64,000 nucleotides of DNA. Source: CAVTYH01 sp963738835. Its GTDB lineage: Bacteria > Planctomycetota > Planctomycetia > Pirellulales > JADZDJ01. Where the stretch lies: contig CAVTYH010000001.1 in NCBI GenBank assembly GCA_963738835.1, forward strand, positions 1,617,263 through 1,681,262, given 5' to 3'. Numbering within the stretch: the first letter of the stretch is position 1; every line of letters begins with the position of its first letter. Below, piece by piece: positions 8,506 through 19,206 of the stretch. The position numbers were made by a program, and so were the translations under genes. The notes under the pieces were generated by a model. That model saw nothing but the letters and a program-made list of their open reading frames with translations, was not told the origin of the DNA and ran no database searches.

Positions 8506-10829
8506 ATGGGTCGCCGCCTGCTAATGACGGTGTGCATTGCCGCGCTTGCGGCGATCTGTTTGGGCGACCGCATTGCCGCGGCGGAAGAACTTAAGCCCGA
8601 CGCGGCGCAAATTGAGTTCTTCGAAAAGCAAGTCCGCCCGATGTTGGCCGAGAATTGCTTCGGCTGTCATGGGCCGACCAAGCAAAAGGCGAAGCTACGG
8701 CTCGATTCGCGGACGGCGCTCTTGGAAGGCGGTGACTCTGGGCCCGCCGTCATTCCTGGGCAGCCTGACGACAGCCGGTTGATTAAAGCCATCCACTATG
8801 GCGATGAATTGCAGATGCCGCCGCGCGGCAAGCTGTCGGAAGAGCAAATCGTCACACTCACCACGTGGGTGAAGATGGGCGCGCCGTGGCCCGATTCGTC
8901 AGAGGCACCAAGCGCTCCGGTGGAACCGACGAAGCACCGCGTGCTCACCGCCGAAGATCGCGCTTACTGGGCGTTTCGTCCAGTGATCGAGCCGCTATTG
9001 CCACCGGTCAACAATTCAGCTTGGATCACTTCGCCAGTCGATCGGTTTACTCTCTCGCGTATGGAAGCGCAAGAAATTAAACCGGTGGCCGCGGCCGATA
9101 AACGAACACTGCTGCGTCGCGCCACGTTCGATCTCATCGGCCTACCGCCGACGCCGGAAGAAATTGAGGCCTTTGAAGCCGACACTTCGCCGAATGCTTT
9201 TGCAAAGGTCGTCGATCGATTGCTGGCATCGCCGCACTATGGCGAACGTTGGGCCCGGCACTGGCTCGATGTAGCCCGCTACGGCGAAGATCAGGCCCAC
9301 ACGTTTCAAGCCCGCAAGTTCCCGGCCGGTTTCCGTTATCGCGATTGGGTGATCGAGTCGTTCAATCATGACCTGCCGTACGATCAATTTTTGCGAGAAC
9401 AGATCGCCGCCGATTTGCTGGATGAGCCTGATCGAGAAAAGCGCCTGCCGGCGCTGGGCTATTTTGCGCTGGGACCGGCGTACTATGGTAAATCGACCGA
9501 CGACGAAATTGACGACCGCATCGACACGCTCTGCCGCGGTATGTTGGGGCTCACCGTTTCGTGTGCCCGTTGCCACGATCACAAGTACGATCCAATTTCG
9601 CAGGAAGATTATTACGGTCTGTCGGGCGTGTTCGGCAGCACCGAATACAAAGAATGGATACTGAAAGACGACGGCACGATCGACGAAGAAGCGTCCAACA
9701 AGAAGCCCGACAAAGATCAGGCCAAGAAAGACAAAGACGCGGAAAAGAAAGGCGAGGCCCCGCGGCGGAATATCATCCATGCGTTGGTCGAAGCGGCTGA
9801 GCCCAAAAACGCACGGATTCACATTCGTGGCAACGCCGACAAACTGGCGGAGGAAGTGCCGCGTCGATTTTTGGCAATTCTCTCGCCGGATAAACCGTTG
9901 CCGTTCCAGCAAGGGAGCGGACGGTTGGAGTTGACCCGTGCGATCGCCAGTCGCGACAATCCGCTGACGGCCCGGGTGCTGGTGAACCGCGTCTGGATGC
10001 ACCATTTCGGCCGCGGTTTGGTCGGCACCCCCAGCAATTTTGGCCACCTGGGTGAACAGCCGACGCATCCGGAACTGCTTGACTATCTGGCCAGTCGCTT
10101 CATGGCCGAGGGCTGGTCGATCAAAAAACTGCACCGCGAGATCATGCTTTCAACGACATATCAGTTGAGTTCGCGCTTCGATGAGCGCAACGCACAAATC
10201 GATCCGGAGAACTTGCTGTTTTGGCGCGCGAAACGGCAGCGATTGGAAATCGAACCGTGGCGCGATGCGATTTTGGCGGTCTCCGGCCGATTGGATCTGT
10301 CGATCGGCGGCCCATCGGCCGCGCTTGATTCGGCTGATAATTGCCGCCGCAGCATTTACGCCGCGGTCAGTCGGCACGATTTGGATCCCATCCTGCGTTT
10401 GTTCAATTTCCCTGATCCGAATTTAACAAGCGATCGCCGCGCCAACACACTGGTGCCGGTGCAAGAGTTGTTCACGCTTAACAGTCCCTTGATGTTGCAA
10501 TGTGCCCGGTCGCTGGCAGCACGAATTACCGCCGACAAAGAGTTGAAGGACGATGCGGCCCGAGTGCGGCAAGCCTATCGGCTAGTGTTCGGCCGATCGC
10601 CGAGCGAAGAAGAACTGCAACTGAGTTTGCGATTTCTCGATCGTGACAGCGGCAAGCTCGAAGCGGTGGCGGCGTCCGAAGGAGACCGGCACGACGATCA
10701 AGCTGAGGAAGGGGACAAGCACGACGAATTGGCCGACGCGAAGAAAAGAGAACAACCGCACCAATTGAGCGCCTGGGAACAGTTGCGCAAGTGCTGCTGA
10801 GCTCGAACGAGTTTGCGTTTTTGGATTGA
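8506..10829 (+). CDS. planctomycete cytochrome protein PSD1-DUF1549-DUF1553
   Basis: A signal peptide (residues 1-26) is followed by a planctomycete cytochrome domain with heme motif 'CFGCH' (C51, C54, H55) and 'LRLDSRTALLEGGDSGP'. DUF1549 follows ('VDRLLASPHYGERWARHWLD'), then DUF1553 ('NPLTARVLVNRVWMHHFGRG'). A lysine-rich insert lies near residues 400-425. The frame stops at 10800 with 'WEQLRKCC', but one missing G near 10780 ('ttgcg' for 'ttggcg') restores the usual family ending 'LAQVLLSSNEFAFLD' and a stop at 10827-10829. The role in planctomycetes is not established; it is usually paired with a DUF1501 gene, as here. Confidence 0.88.
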
Positions 10830-10867
10830 GAAACAAAAACAATCGGATTGACCAAAGGATGCAGATC

Positions 10868-12292
10868 ATGATCGGCAATCAAAGGCATGTCTCTCGGCGT
10901 GAAGTTCTTCGCAGCATCGGCGGCGGCCTGGGTGGCATTGCACTGGCGGCGATGTTGCCGGAACTTGGCGGATTTTCACTGAACGCGGTGGAAATCAGTG
11001 CTGCAACCGGCACTCTTCCCACCGGGCCGCTCGCACCAAAGGCTCCGCATTTTCCGGCCAAAGCCAAGCAAATCATCTTTCTGTTCATGAACGGCGGACC
11101 CTCACATGTCGATACGTTCGACCCGAAGCCGGCTTTGGCGAAGTACGACGGCCAAGATCCGCCGGAGGCGATGACGAAGAAAGTCGTTCGCAAAGGCAAG
11201 TTGATGAAATCCCCGTTCGCCACCATTCCCTGCGGCGACAGCGGCATCGAAATCAGCGAGCTGTTTCCAGAAATCGCCAAGCGCATCGACGATGTGTGCA
11301 TCATTCGTTCCATGTATGCCGACAGCCCGCAGCACGAACGTGCGCTGTTGTTCATGAACTCCGGCAACATCCAGCCGATTCGTCCCAGCCTGGGCTCGTG
11401 GGTTACGTACGGATTGGGCACCGTGAATCAAAACCTGCCGGGCTTCGTGGTCATGTGTCCCGGCAAGCCGGTGGTTGGGCCACAACTGTGGAGCAACAGT
11501 TTTCTACCGGCGGTGTATCAAGGCACGCACATCAACAACAGCTCGCTGGGCAAAGGCAGCCCGGTGCATTATTTGACGAACTCCGAAATTTCGCACGACG
11601 ATCAGCGGCGCGAGCTCGATTTGCTACAGCAGATGAACCGCCTGCACCGCGAGCAAGCCGGGCCCGACTCGCAACTGGAAGCGCGCATTCAATCGCTGGA
11701 AGTCGCTTTTCGCATGCAAACGGAAGCCGCCGAGGCGTTCGATTTGAGCCGCGAAAGTGCGAAGACGCGCGAAGCTTACGGCAGCGGCGAATTTGCCGAT
11801 GCGTGCTTGGTGGCACGTCGCCTGGCGGAGCGCGGCGTGCGAATTACGCAAATCTACTACGGCAACGATCAGCCGTGGGACGATCACAAAGATATTTTGA
11901 AGCACAAAGACCACGCCTCGAAAAGCGACAAGCCGATCGCCGCGCTGCTGGGCGATTTGAAACAGCACGGATTGCTCGATGAAACCCTGGTCGTATGGGG
12001 TGGCGAATTCGGTCGCACACCGACCGCGGAAGGCGCGAAAGGGCGCGATCACCATGCCAACGGATTTAGCATGTGGCTGGCCGGCGGCGGCGTGAAGGGC
12101 GGCTTGGCTTACGGCGCGACTGATGAGCTGGGCATCGAGGCGATCGAAAACCGCGTGCATGTTCACGATCTGCACGCCACGATGCTGCACCTCTTGGGCC
12201 TGGATCACACGAAGCTGACCTATCGCTACAGCGGCCGTGACTTCCGGTTGACCGACGTGCATGGCCGCGTAGTGGATGATATCATCGCGTGA
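10868..12292 (+). CDS. exported DUF1501 protein (alkaline-phosphatase-like fold)
   Basis: The start at 10868 is chosen because 'aagga' lies 8 bases upstream; the frame is open to 10826. The N-terminus has a twin-arginine signal ('SRREVLRSIGGGLGGIALAAM'). The body shows the DUF1501 blocks 'FLFMNGGPSHVDTFDPKP', 'GGEFGRTP' and 'GRDHHANGFSMWLAGGGVKGG', related to the sulfatase/alkaline phosphatase superfamily. It is encoded 38 bases after the reconstructed end of the cytochrome gene and is almost certainly co-transcribed with it. The substrate is unknown. Confidence 0.88.
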   Translation: MIGNQRHVSRREVLRSIGGGLGGIALAAMLPELGGFSLNAVEISAATGTLPTGPLAPKAPHFPAKAKQIIFLFMNGGPSHVDTFDPKPALAKYDGQDPPEAMTKKVVRKGKLMKSPFATIPCGDSGIEISELFPEIAKRIDDVCIIRSMYADSPQHERALLFMNSGNIQPIRPSLGSWVTYGLGTVNQNLPGFVVMCPGKPVVGPQLWSNSFLPAVYQGTHINNSSLGKGSPVHYLTNSEISHDDQRRELDLLQQMNRLHREQAGPDSQLEARIQSLEVAFRMQTEAAEAFDLSRESAKTREAYGSGEFADACLVARRLAERGVRITQIYYGNDQPWDDHKDILKHKDHASKSDKPIAALLGDLKQHGLLDETLVVWGGEFGRTPTAEGAKGRDHHANGFSMWLAGGGVKGGLAYGATDELGIEAIENRVHVHDLHATMLHLLGLDHTKLTYRYSGRDFRLTDVHGRVVDDIIA

Positions 12293-12522
12293 AACTGACG
12301 ACGGTGCGCTACCGGGTGGCATGAGTCGAGTGCTGACGTGACCCTGGAATCCAAACGTTGGGGTCTACCTTCTGTCGACCGCAGCCATCTCTTGATTCCA
12401 AGCCGGTCGACCACCCGACGGTTGAATTCTTTGCGAATTCAGCGACTGAACCTGGGCTTCCAGGTCGCTAGCGGCCTCCATAAGTCTCGATATTCTATGG
12501 GGTTTCACCGCGGGCCTGAAGA

Positions 12523-12553
12523 TTGGCAATTTGCGAAAGATTTGCGGTATATT
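12523..12553 (+). promoter_or_regulatory. weak candidate promoter for the efflux operon
   Basis: TTGGCA (12523-12528) and TATATT (12548-12553) are separated by 19 bases, longer than ideal, in the 361-base gap ahead of the outer-membrane efflux gene. The rest of that gap shows no gene. Confidence 0.25.
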
Positions 12554-12653
12554 CCGGTACTGCCGGCAATTCCGGTTTCCGGGCTCCGGTTATGCCAATT
12601 GTGCCGATAGCAACCCATGAACCGGTTCTATCGCTTGTGCTGCTTATGCCGTC

Positions 12654-14588
12654 TTGAGAACGAAACATTCGGCGCGGTTTTCCCACTCGCACCGCCCGTC
12701 GAAAATGCACCCAGATTTCGTCCATCATCCGCTGCGACGGCCGCCAAAATGGTTTGCGGTATTCATCGCGCTGGCCATTTCCTTAAGCGGCTGCACAAGT
12801 TTTCGCGACTATGTACACAACGGCCTGAAAGTTGGGCCAAACTATCATAAGCCGCCAGCGCTGGTGGCCGAGCACTGGATTGACGCCGCCGATCAGCGAG
12901 TGCGGTCTGAAACAGATAACCTAAGCATCTGGTGGGGCGTGATGAACGATCCGGTGCTCAATCAATTGATGATTGACGCCTACCAGCAGAACCTCACGCT
13001 GCGCGAGGCCGGGTTCCGCGTGCTGGAAGCGCGAGCTCAGCTCGGCATTGCACTGGGTAGCTTCTTCCCGCAGCAGCAAACTGCCTCGGGCAGCTACCGG
13101 CGCATTAATTCTTTCGGCAATTTCTTCGAGCAGTGGAACTTCGGCTTCAATTTAGCATGGGAATTAGACTTCTGGGGCCGGTTCCGCCGTGCCATTCAAT
13201 CGACAGAAGATTCGCTGGATGCCTCGGTCTTCAATTACGACGACGTGCTGGTCACGCTGTTGGGCGATATTGCTTCGAACTACGTGCAAGTGCGCACCGA
13301 TCAGGAACGCATCCGATTATTGGAAGACACGGTCCGAGTTCAGGAAGACGTTTACAACTTTATCGCCGAGCGTCTTAAGGTCGGCTTCCACGGCGTGACC
13401 GATCTCGATAAGGCGCAGGCGGAAAGCAATCTGAAGCAAAGCCAGGCGCAGATCGCACAGTTCAAAATCGACTTACGGCAGTCGGAAAATCGGCTTTGCA
13501 CGCTGCTGGGTATTCCCCCCGTCAATTTGGAGCCGCTGCTGAATACCACGCCAAATACGCAAATTCCCAGCGTGCCCGATTATTTGGTGGTCGGCATGCC
13601 GGCCGATCTGTTGCGTGCGCGGCCCGATGTGCGGCGTGCCGAGCGGAACGCGGCAGCCCAGGCGGAGCTCATCGGCATTGCCGAGGCCGCGCTCTATCCG
13701 GCGTTCACCATCAACGGGTCGCTGGGCTGGCAGGCTTCAAAATTTTCTGATCTGTTCTCGCCGCAATCTTTCAATGGCTCGGTCGGTCCGTCGTTCCAAT
13801 GGAACTTGCTGAATTACGGTCGCATCCTCAACAACATGCGCTTCCAAGATGCCACGTTCCAGGAGCTGGTCGCCACGTATCAGCAAACCGTCTTGTCGGC
13901 CGATGAGGAAGTGGAAAACGGCATCGTCATCTTTTTGCAAAACCAGGATCGCGTCCGCTTGCTGAAACAGAGCGTTGATGCGGCCAACGTCGCGCTGCAG
14001 GTGGTGATCCAGCAGTACAAATTCGGAATTCAAGCGCTGGGGCCGATCGATTTCAATCGTTACGCGGTGATTCAGCAAAATCTGATCGTGCAGCAAGACC
14101 AATGGGCACAGGCGCGTGGTCAGGTTGACCAAGGTTTGATCCAGGTGTATCGTGCGCTGGGCGGCGGATGGCAGATCCGTTTGCACCCCAATCCTGATGA
14201 ACTGCGCTCGCTGCCGCCGTGCGTGGCCGATCCTTCCAAAACGCCCGAGCAACTTGCACCGCCAGCACCGGAAACATTGCCAGCGCCGAATCCAATGCCA
14301 AATCCACCGCCCATTCCGATCCCCGACCCAACGGTGAATCCAGCGGCGACCATACTTACGCCGCAAAAGGTCGTACCGGCCAGCTTTTTCGAACCACGGT
14401 GGCTGGTAACGCCCAGCGCCGCTCAAACTCTATCGCCTCCTCCTGACTTGTTGCCCACCCAAGAAGCTGCGGCAGCCCGCCCAGTCGAGTTCAGCAGTGG
14501 AAAGTCTGATCATGCCCCGGTACCCGGAATCGATTGCCCAATTGCGTTAAAGCCCGCCCCCGGCCCGGCTGCTGCGACCGGCAAATAG
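12654..14588 (+). CDS. outer-membrane efflux lipoprotein (NodT/OprM family)
   Basis: The protein has 644 residues. A lipobox 'LSGC' puts the lipidated cysteine at residue 47, or at residue 30 if translation starts at the Met encoded at 12705, which gives a more normal signal. Family landmarks include 'VGPNYHKPPA', 'WWGVMNDPVLNQLM' and two copies of the outer-membrane efflux repeat, with 'LLRARPDVRRAERNAAAQ'. The C-terminus carries about 130 extra residues rich in proline, absent from typical members (~470 residues). It should form the trimeric outer-membrane channel for the MacA/MacB-like proteins encoded downstream. Confidence 0.87.
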   Translation: MRTKHSARFSHSHRPSKMHPDFVHHPLRRPPKWFAVFIALAISLSGCTSFRDYVHNGLKVGPNYHKPPALVAEHWIDAADQRVRSETDNLSIWWGVMNDPVLNQLMIDAYQQNLTLREAGFRVLEARAQLGIALGSFFPQQQTASGSYRRINSFGNFFEQWNFGFNLAWELDFWGRFRRAIQSTEDSLDASVFNYDDVLVTLLGDIASNYVQVRTDQERIRLLEDTVRVQEDVYNFIAERLKVGFHGVTDLDKAQAESNLKQSQAQIAQFKIDLRQSENRLCTLLGIPPVNLEPLLNTTPNTQIPSVPDYLVVGMPADLLRARPDVRRAERNAAAQAELIGIAEAALYPAFTINGSLGWQASKFSDLFSPQSFNGSVGPSFQWNLLNYGRILNNMRFQDATFQELVATYQQTVLSADEEVENGIVIFLQNQDRVRLLKQSVDAANVALQVVIQQYKFGIQALGPIDFNRYAVIQQNLIVQQDQWAQARGQVDQGLIQVYRALGGGWQIRLHPNPDELRSLPPCVADPSKTPEQLAPPAPETLPAPNPMPNPPPIPIPDPTVNPAATILTPQKVVPASFFEPRWLVTPSAAQTLSPPPDLLPTQEAAAARPVEFSSGKSDHAPVPGIDCPIALKPAPGPAAATGK

Positions 14589-14652
14589 CAGCGGCAGGGA
14601 TCTTGTGTGGATCTACCGAGCGACTCCAAGTCGTGGGCCCCCGACGGTGGAC

Positions 14653-14681
14653 TTGATTTAGTTTATGCACCTTAATAATAT
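14653..14681 (+). promoter_or_regulatory. candidate promoter abutting the marR-like gene
   Basis: TTGATT (14653-14658), a 17-base spacer and TAATAT (14676-14681) fit a sigma-70 promoter. The -10 ends only 6 bases before the ATG at 14688, so a transcript would be leaderless, or translation would begin at the next Met codon (14697). Confidence 0.4.
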
Positions 14682-14687
14682 AGGGGC

Positions 14688-15209
14688 ATGAACAAGATGC
14701 TTCCGCGTAACGGTCATGCTGTGTTGAATGGGTCCAACGGATCGAGCGGCGACGATGGTCATTTAGCAAATGGCAGTCCATTCTCACCGTTCTCCGAGAC
14801 GGCCGAGCAAGCTCGTCAAATGACGGCCTTGGTGTTGTCTCTCACTCGTCAGTTACTGGCCGTCGACGATCAGGCGGCAGAACTTCCGCTGCGACAATTG
14901 CGGGTGTGCATGGTTCTGCATGACGGGCCACGTTCAATGTCGGCGTTAAGTCGGGAACTAGGCGTGTCGCTCAGCGCCATGACGCAGATTGCCGATCGCC
15001 TGGAGCGTGCGGGGCTGGTGAAACGCTCATTTGAAGGCAGCGATCGTCGGGTTCGGTCGTTGCAATTAACTCCGCGCGGACAGAAAATCATGCAGATGCG
15101 CGAACAGACGCGCATTAAGCGAGTTTCCACGGTCGTAGAAAGAATGTCTCCCCAATCACGAAAGGAAGTCTTGACCTCGCTGAATGTCCTGCTCAGCGCC
15201 TGCAAGTAA
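14688..15209 (+). CDS. MarR-family transcriptional regulator
   Basis: The protein has 173 residues. A variable N-terminal arm of about 40 residues is followed by a winged helix: 'LRQLRVCMVLHDGPRSMSAL' then 'SVSLSAMTQIADRLERAGLV' type recognition helix region, and the wing 'RSFEGSDRRVRSLQLT'. MarR proteins bind DNA as dimers and often repress adjacent efflux genes in response to small phenolic or toxic ligands. Its place between the channel gene and the membrane-fusion gene suggests it controls this efflux operon. No clear operator palindrome could be fixed. Confidence 0.88.
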   Translation: MNKMLPRNGHAVLNGSNGSSGDDGHLANGSPFSPFSETAEQARQMTALVLSLTRQLLAVDDQAAELPLRQLRVCMVLHDGPRSMSALSRELGVSLSAMTQIADRLERAGLVKRSFEGSDRRVRSLQLTPRGQKIMQMREQTRIKRVSTVVERMSPQSRKEVLTSLNVLLSACK

Positions 15210-15287
15210 ATCGCTTAAAGTTTTCCCACCGCCACCGTCGTAACCCGTTCAGAGTGGCCCACCGCACCCTACCACACTCACACTTCC

Positions 15288-16753
15288 ATGCGCACGTTCT
15301 TCATCGCGTTAACAACCATTGCCCTGCTGGCCGGCGGCACGCTGCTGTACACGAAATTCGTCAGCCCCGAGCCTGTTGGCAATTTCAAAACCTCTGTCGT
15401 CAAACGTGGCGAGCTGCTGGTGACCATCAATTCAACCGGCACGGTCGAGCCACAAGAGTTGATCGACGTCGGTGCGCAAGTGCAAGGCAAAATCTACAAA
15501 TTCGGCAAGGATCTGCGCGGCACGAACGATCCTAAATTTACCGAGGAAGAAGTCGATTATAACTCGCCGGTGGACGAAGGCACGGTACTGGCTTGGATCG
15601 ACGATTCCGTCTACCGCGCCAACCGCGACCAAGCACAAGCTGCTTTGGATCGGGCCAAAGCCGATCTGGTGCAATTAGAAGCCAAACGCGATCAGGCCGA
15701 AGCCGAGTGGTTGCGGCGCAAAAGCTGCACGACTTGAATCTTCCCAGCCTTTCCGGCTACACCAACCAGCCCACGTCGTACTCGCCTCAGCCGGCCAATG
15801 CCGCCACGGCGACAGCGTCGAAGCCGACCATCAAAGGCATTTCCGATAGCGATTTCGATCTGACGAAAGCCAACTACGAGGTCGCCAAAGCCAATGCCGA
15901 TGTGGGCGTGACCGCCATCAAACAAGCCGAGGCCGCGTTGCAACTGGCCGAAACGAATTTGGGTTATACGATCATCAAGTCGCCGGTGAAGGGGACAATT
16001 ATTGATCGGCGCGTGAATATCGGTCAGACCGTTGTGGCGGCATTGAACGCCCCCAGCCTGTTTTTGATCGCCAAGGATTTGCGGAAGATGGAAATTTGGG
16101 CTTCGGTTAATGAGGCGGACATCGGCCGCATTAAGCTCAACATGCCGGTGCGATTCACGGTGGATACTTTTCCCAACGACGTATTTCACGGCACCGTCAC
16201 GAAGATACGGTACAACGCGAGCATGACTCAGAACGTCGTCTTGTACACGGTGGAAATCACCACCGATAATTCAGAGTTGAAGCTGATTCCATACTTGACG
16301 GCCGATGTGAAGTTTGAAGTTGACGAGCGGAAAGACGTGCTCTTGGCGCCAAACACCGCGCTTACCTGGCAGCCGCGGCCGAACCAGGTGTCGCCGAACT
16401 TTCGAGATCAATTTGCCGCCATGATGGCGGCCACATCCGGCGACGAACGGCCTGCGGGCGGCGAACGCCACAAGGGAGGACAGGGGGGAGAGAAGGGCGG
16501 TCCCGGCGGCTCGGCTCGGTCGGCTCCGCGATCCAAACCGCGAGACAATCAAGGCACCGTGTGGGTTAAAGATGAAGAATATGTCCGTCCAATTGAGGTC
16601 GAGCTGGGCCCGACCGACGGATTGTCGACGGAAATCTCCGGTCCTGAAGTAACAGACGGGCTGGTGGTTGTAACTGGGGAGATTCGCGAAGATCGGAATG
16701 CAGATGCCAAGAATCCATTTGCCCCGCAGATCTTCGGAAGAAAGCGCGGCTAA
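15288..16753 (+). CDS. MacA/HlyD-type membrane-fusion protein, frameshifted
   Basis: Two frames (15288-15737 and the part of 15593-16753 after the break) form one protein of about 490 residues. The break is near 15724 in 'cgcaaaagctg': one more A gives 'RRKKLHDLNLPS' and joins the frames. An N-terminal membrane anchor (residues 4-22) is followed by a lipoyl/barrel half ('GTVEPQELIDVGAQVQGKI'), a coiled-coil hairpin, the second half ('YTIIKSPVKGTIIDRRVNIGQTV') and a Gly-rich insert. It should bridge the MacB-like transporter and the outer-membrane channel. Confidence 0.85.
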
Positions 16754-16813
16754 TCTCACGATGCGGTCGTTGCAACCTCCGGTTGGTTCGAGAAAAGCCA
16801 AGAGCGGAATTCC

Positions 16814-17571
16814 ATGGAATTGATCCGAGTCGAAAATATCACGAAGACGTATCACCTGGGCGAAATCGACGTCCCGGTGCTCAAGGGCGTCTCGTTTTCG
16901 ATCCAGCGCGGCGAAATGGTTGCGCTGATGGGCGCTTCCGGGTCTGGCAAGACGACCCTGATGAACATCTTGGGCTGCCTCGATCGGCCCACGTCCGGCA
17001 AGTATTGGTTCGACGGCGCGGAGATGAGCGAGCTAACGCCCAATCAACGGGCGCTGGTGCGAACCGCCAAGCTGGGCTTCGTGTTTCAGAGTTTCAACCT
17101 GCTGCCTCGCACCTCGGCGGTAAACAACGTGCTGATGCCGTTGGATTACGCGCCAATCGGCCGTCGCTACACGATTCGCACGAGCGGGCTGTCGAATTGC
17201 TGAAACGCGTGGGCCTGGCGACGCGGCTCGACCACGAACCATCGCAGATGTCGGGTGGTCAACAGCAGCGGGTGGCCATTGCTCGTGCGCTTGTCAATGA
17301 GCCGGCGTTGCTGTTGGCGGACGAGCCGACAGGTAATCTCGATTCGCACACCAGCGTGGAAATCTTGCGGATGTTCCAGCAGCTCAACGCGTCGGGAATC
17401 ACCGTAATTCTGGTGACGCACGATGCGAAGGTTGCCAGCTATGCCCATCGCACCATTTGGCTTGCCGATGGCTTGGTGGAACGTGACGGACCCAGCGCCT
17501 TGGCCCGGCGGGCATGGCAGCGGACCACATTCAAGTGGCCCGCACGTACTGGCTTTGAACGGCGAAAGTAA
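16814..17571 (+). CDS. MacB/LolD-type ABC transporter ATPase domain, frameshifted
   Basis: Walker A 'GASGSGKTT', the Q-loop region 'GFVFQSFNLLPR', signature 'MSGGQQQRVAIARAL' and Walker B 'LLLADEP' are all present, but the frame changes near 17180, between 'APIGRRY' and 'SHERAVELLKRVGL'. The frame then stops at 17571. A second, compensating shift near 17500 would return to the frame of the permease, whose Gly/Asn/His-rich linker overlaps this end. The gene may therefore be one MacB-like ATPase-permease fusion (16814-19195) rather than two genes. Confidence 0.8.
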
Positions 17572-19195
17572 CGGGAATGGAAATACTGCCGGCAATGGTC
17601 ACTCATACACTGCGGGAAGTTTTGCGTCCGCAACGGGCGGTGGTCAGGCTCCCTCCGCCGGTGGTGTGGTAACCGCGGTTCGCGCAGAATCTGTTGCCAT
17701 TTCAGCTGCTGCGGTTGCCGCAAAACCGCAATCAATCAAAGTTCCTGTGCTCGAGCCGGAGGACGAAGATGATCCGAACATTCAAGCGCATCATCACCGA
17801 GGCGCGGCGATCGCGGCGCTATTGCCGACGACATTCCGCACAGCGATTGGCGCGCTGAGGCGCAACAAAATGCGGGCCGCTCTCACCACCTTGGGCATCA
17901 TCATTGGCATTGCCGCGGTGATTGCCACCGTCGAAATTGGCCAAGGGGTTAAAGCGGCGAACGCAAAAACCATCGCCGGCATGGGGGCGAACAACTTGCA
18001 AATTCGCTCCGGCGCGGCCGCCAGCGGCGGCATCAGCTTCGGCTCTGGCAGTGTGATCACGCTCACTCCGCCCGATTCCGACGAAATCGCCGTCCGCTGC
18101 TCGGCCGTGGAAGCCGTCGCCCCCATGGTGTGGACGCGCGGCACGTTGGTGTATGGAAACCGCAACTGGCTGCCCATGAACATTTATGGAGTAACGCCCG
18201 AGTATCTGCGGGTTCGCGATTGGGAAGAACTCGACGAAGGGCAGATGTTTTCCGACGGGGATGTCGCTAGTGCCAACAAAGTGTGCGTCATCGGACGAAC
18301 CATCGCGCGGGAATTGTTCCAAGGTCGTTCGCCTGTCGGACAGACCCTCCGCTTGCAGAATGTTTCGCTGCGAGTGCTCGGGGTGCTTAGCCCCAAAGGG
18401 GCGAACATGGTCGGCATGGATCAAGACGACGTTGTCATCTTGCCGTGGACAACCGTGAAGTTCCGCATTTCCGGCAGCAGCGGTAACCAGAATCAGTCTG
18501 CCGCGGCAGCCGCCGCGAGTTCGGCAACCTCGAACCAGGTCAACACACTGAACAAGCTCTATCCAGGCAGCACGGCCTTGTATCCGGTGCCTTCAACCAC
18601 ACAGGCCGCCGATACCCCGCAGCCAGTGCGCTTTACGAATGTCGATTCCATTACGGTCAAGGCGGTTTCGGCCGAACAGATTCCGCTGGCCATCGAGCAA
18701 ATTACCCAAGTGCTGCGCGAGCGGCATCACTTGCGCGACGACGAACCGGACGATTTCAACATCCGCGACATGGCCGAGTTCAACAAGACATTGACACAAA
18801 CATCGGAAAAAATCGGCACTCTGATCTTTTGCATTGCACTCATTTCGCTATTGGTCGGCGGCGTGGGCATTATGAATATCATGCTGGTTTCAGTGACCGA
18901 GCGCACGCGGGAAATTGGCTTGCGCATGGCCGTTGGTGGCCGCTCGCACCACATTTTGCGGCAATTCTTGATTGAAGCCGTGGTGCTGTGCGTGCTGGGC
19001 GGTGCGATGGGCATTGCCGCCGGCCGCTGCGCCACGATGCTAGTGCGCTACTTCCGCTACTCGCCAACCGAAGCATCGCTGCCGGCGGTCATCGCCGCGG
19101 TGGTTGTCTCGGTGGTTGTGGGCGTCGGCTTCGGATTCTATCCGGCATGGAAAGCTTCACGGCTCGATCCGATTGAAGCCCTGCGATATGAGTAA
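17423..19195 (+). CDS. MacB-type permease (FtsX fold), possibly fused to the preceding ATPase
   Basis: After a low-complexity linker (Gly/Asn/Ser/Ala-rich, about 110 residues) comes the MacB core: membrane segment 'MRAALTTLGIIIGIAAVIA', a large periplasmic domain, then three membrane segments with 'LLVGGVGIMNIMLVSVTERTREIGLRMAVG', the FtsX signature stretch. It ends 'ASRLDPIEALRYE', the standard family terminus. It works with the membrane-fusion protein and outer-membrane channel to expel drugs, peptides or lipids. The true start is uncertain: no good Met precedes the core, which supports fusion to the ATPase. Confidence 0.85.
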   Translation: MRRLPAMPIAPFGLPMAWWNVTDPAPWPGGHGSGPHSSGPHVLALNGESNGNGNTAGNGHSYTAGSFASATGGGQAPSAGGVVTAVRAESVAISAAAVAAKPQSIKVPVLEPEDEDDPNIQAHHHRGAAIAALLPTTFRTAIGALRRNKMRAALTTLGIIIGIAAVIATVEIGQGVKAANAKTIAGMGANNLQIRSGAAASGGISFGSGSVITLTPPDSDEIAVRCSAVEAVAPMVWTRGTLVYGNRNWLPMNIYGVTPEYLRVRDWEELDEGQMFSDGDVASANKVCVIGRTIARELFQGRSPVGQTLRLQNVSLRVLGVLSPKGANMVGMDQDDVVILPWTTVKFRISGSSGNQNQSAAAAAASSATSNQVNTLNKLYPGSTALYPVPSTTQAADTPQPVRFTNVDSITVKAVSAEQIPLAIEQITQVLRERHHLRDDEPDDFNIRDMAEFNKTLTQTSEKIGTLIFCIALISLLVGGVGIMNIMLVSVTERTREIGLRMAVGGRSHHILRQFLIEAVVLCVLGGAMGIAAGRCATMLVRYFRYSPTEASLPAVIAAVVVSVVVGVGFGFYPAWKASRLDPIEALRYE

Positions 19196-19206
19196 TCTCA
19201 TTCGCA

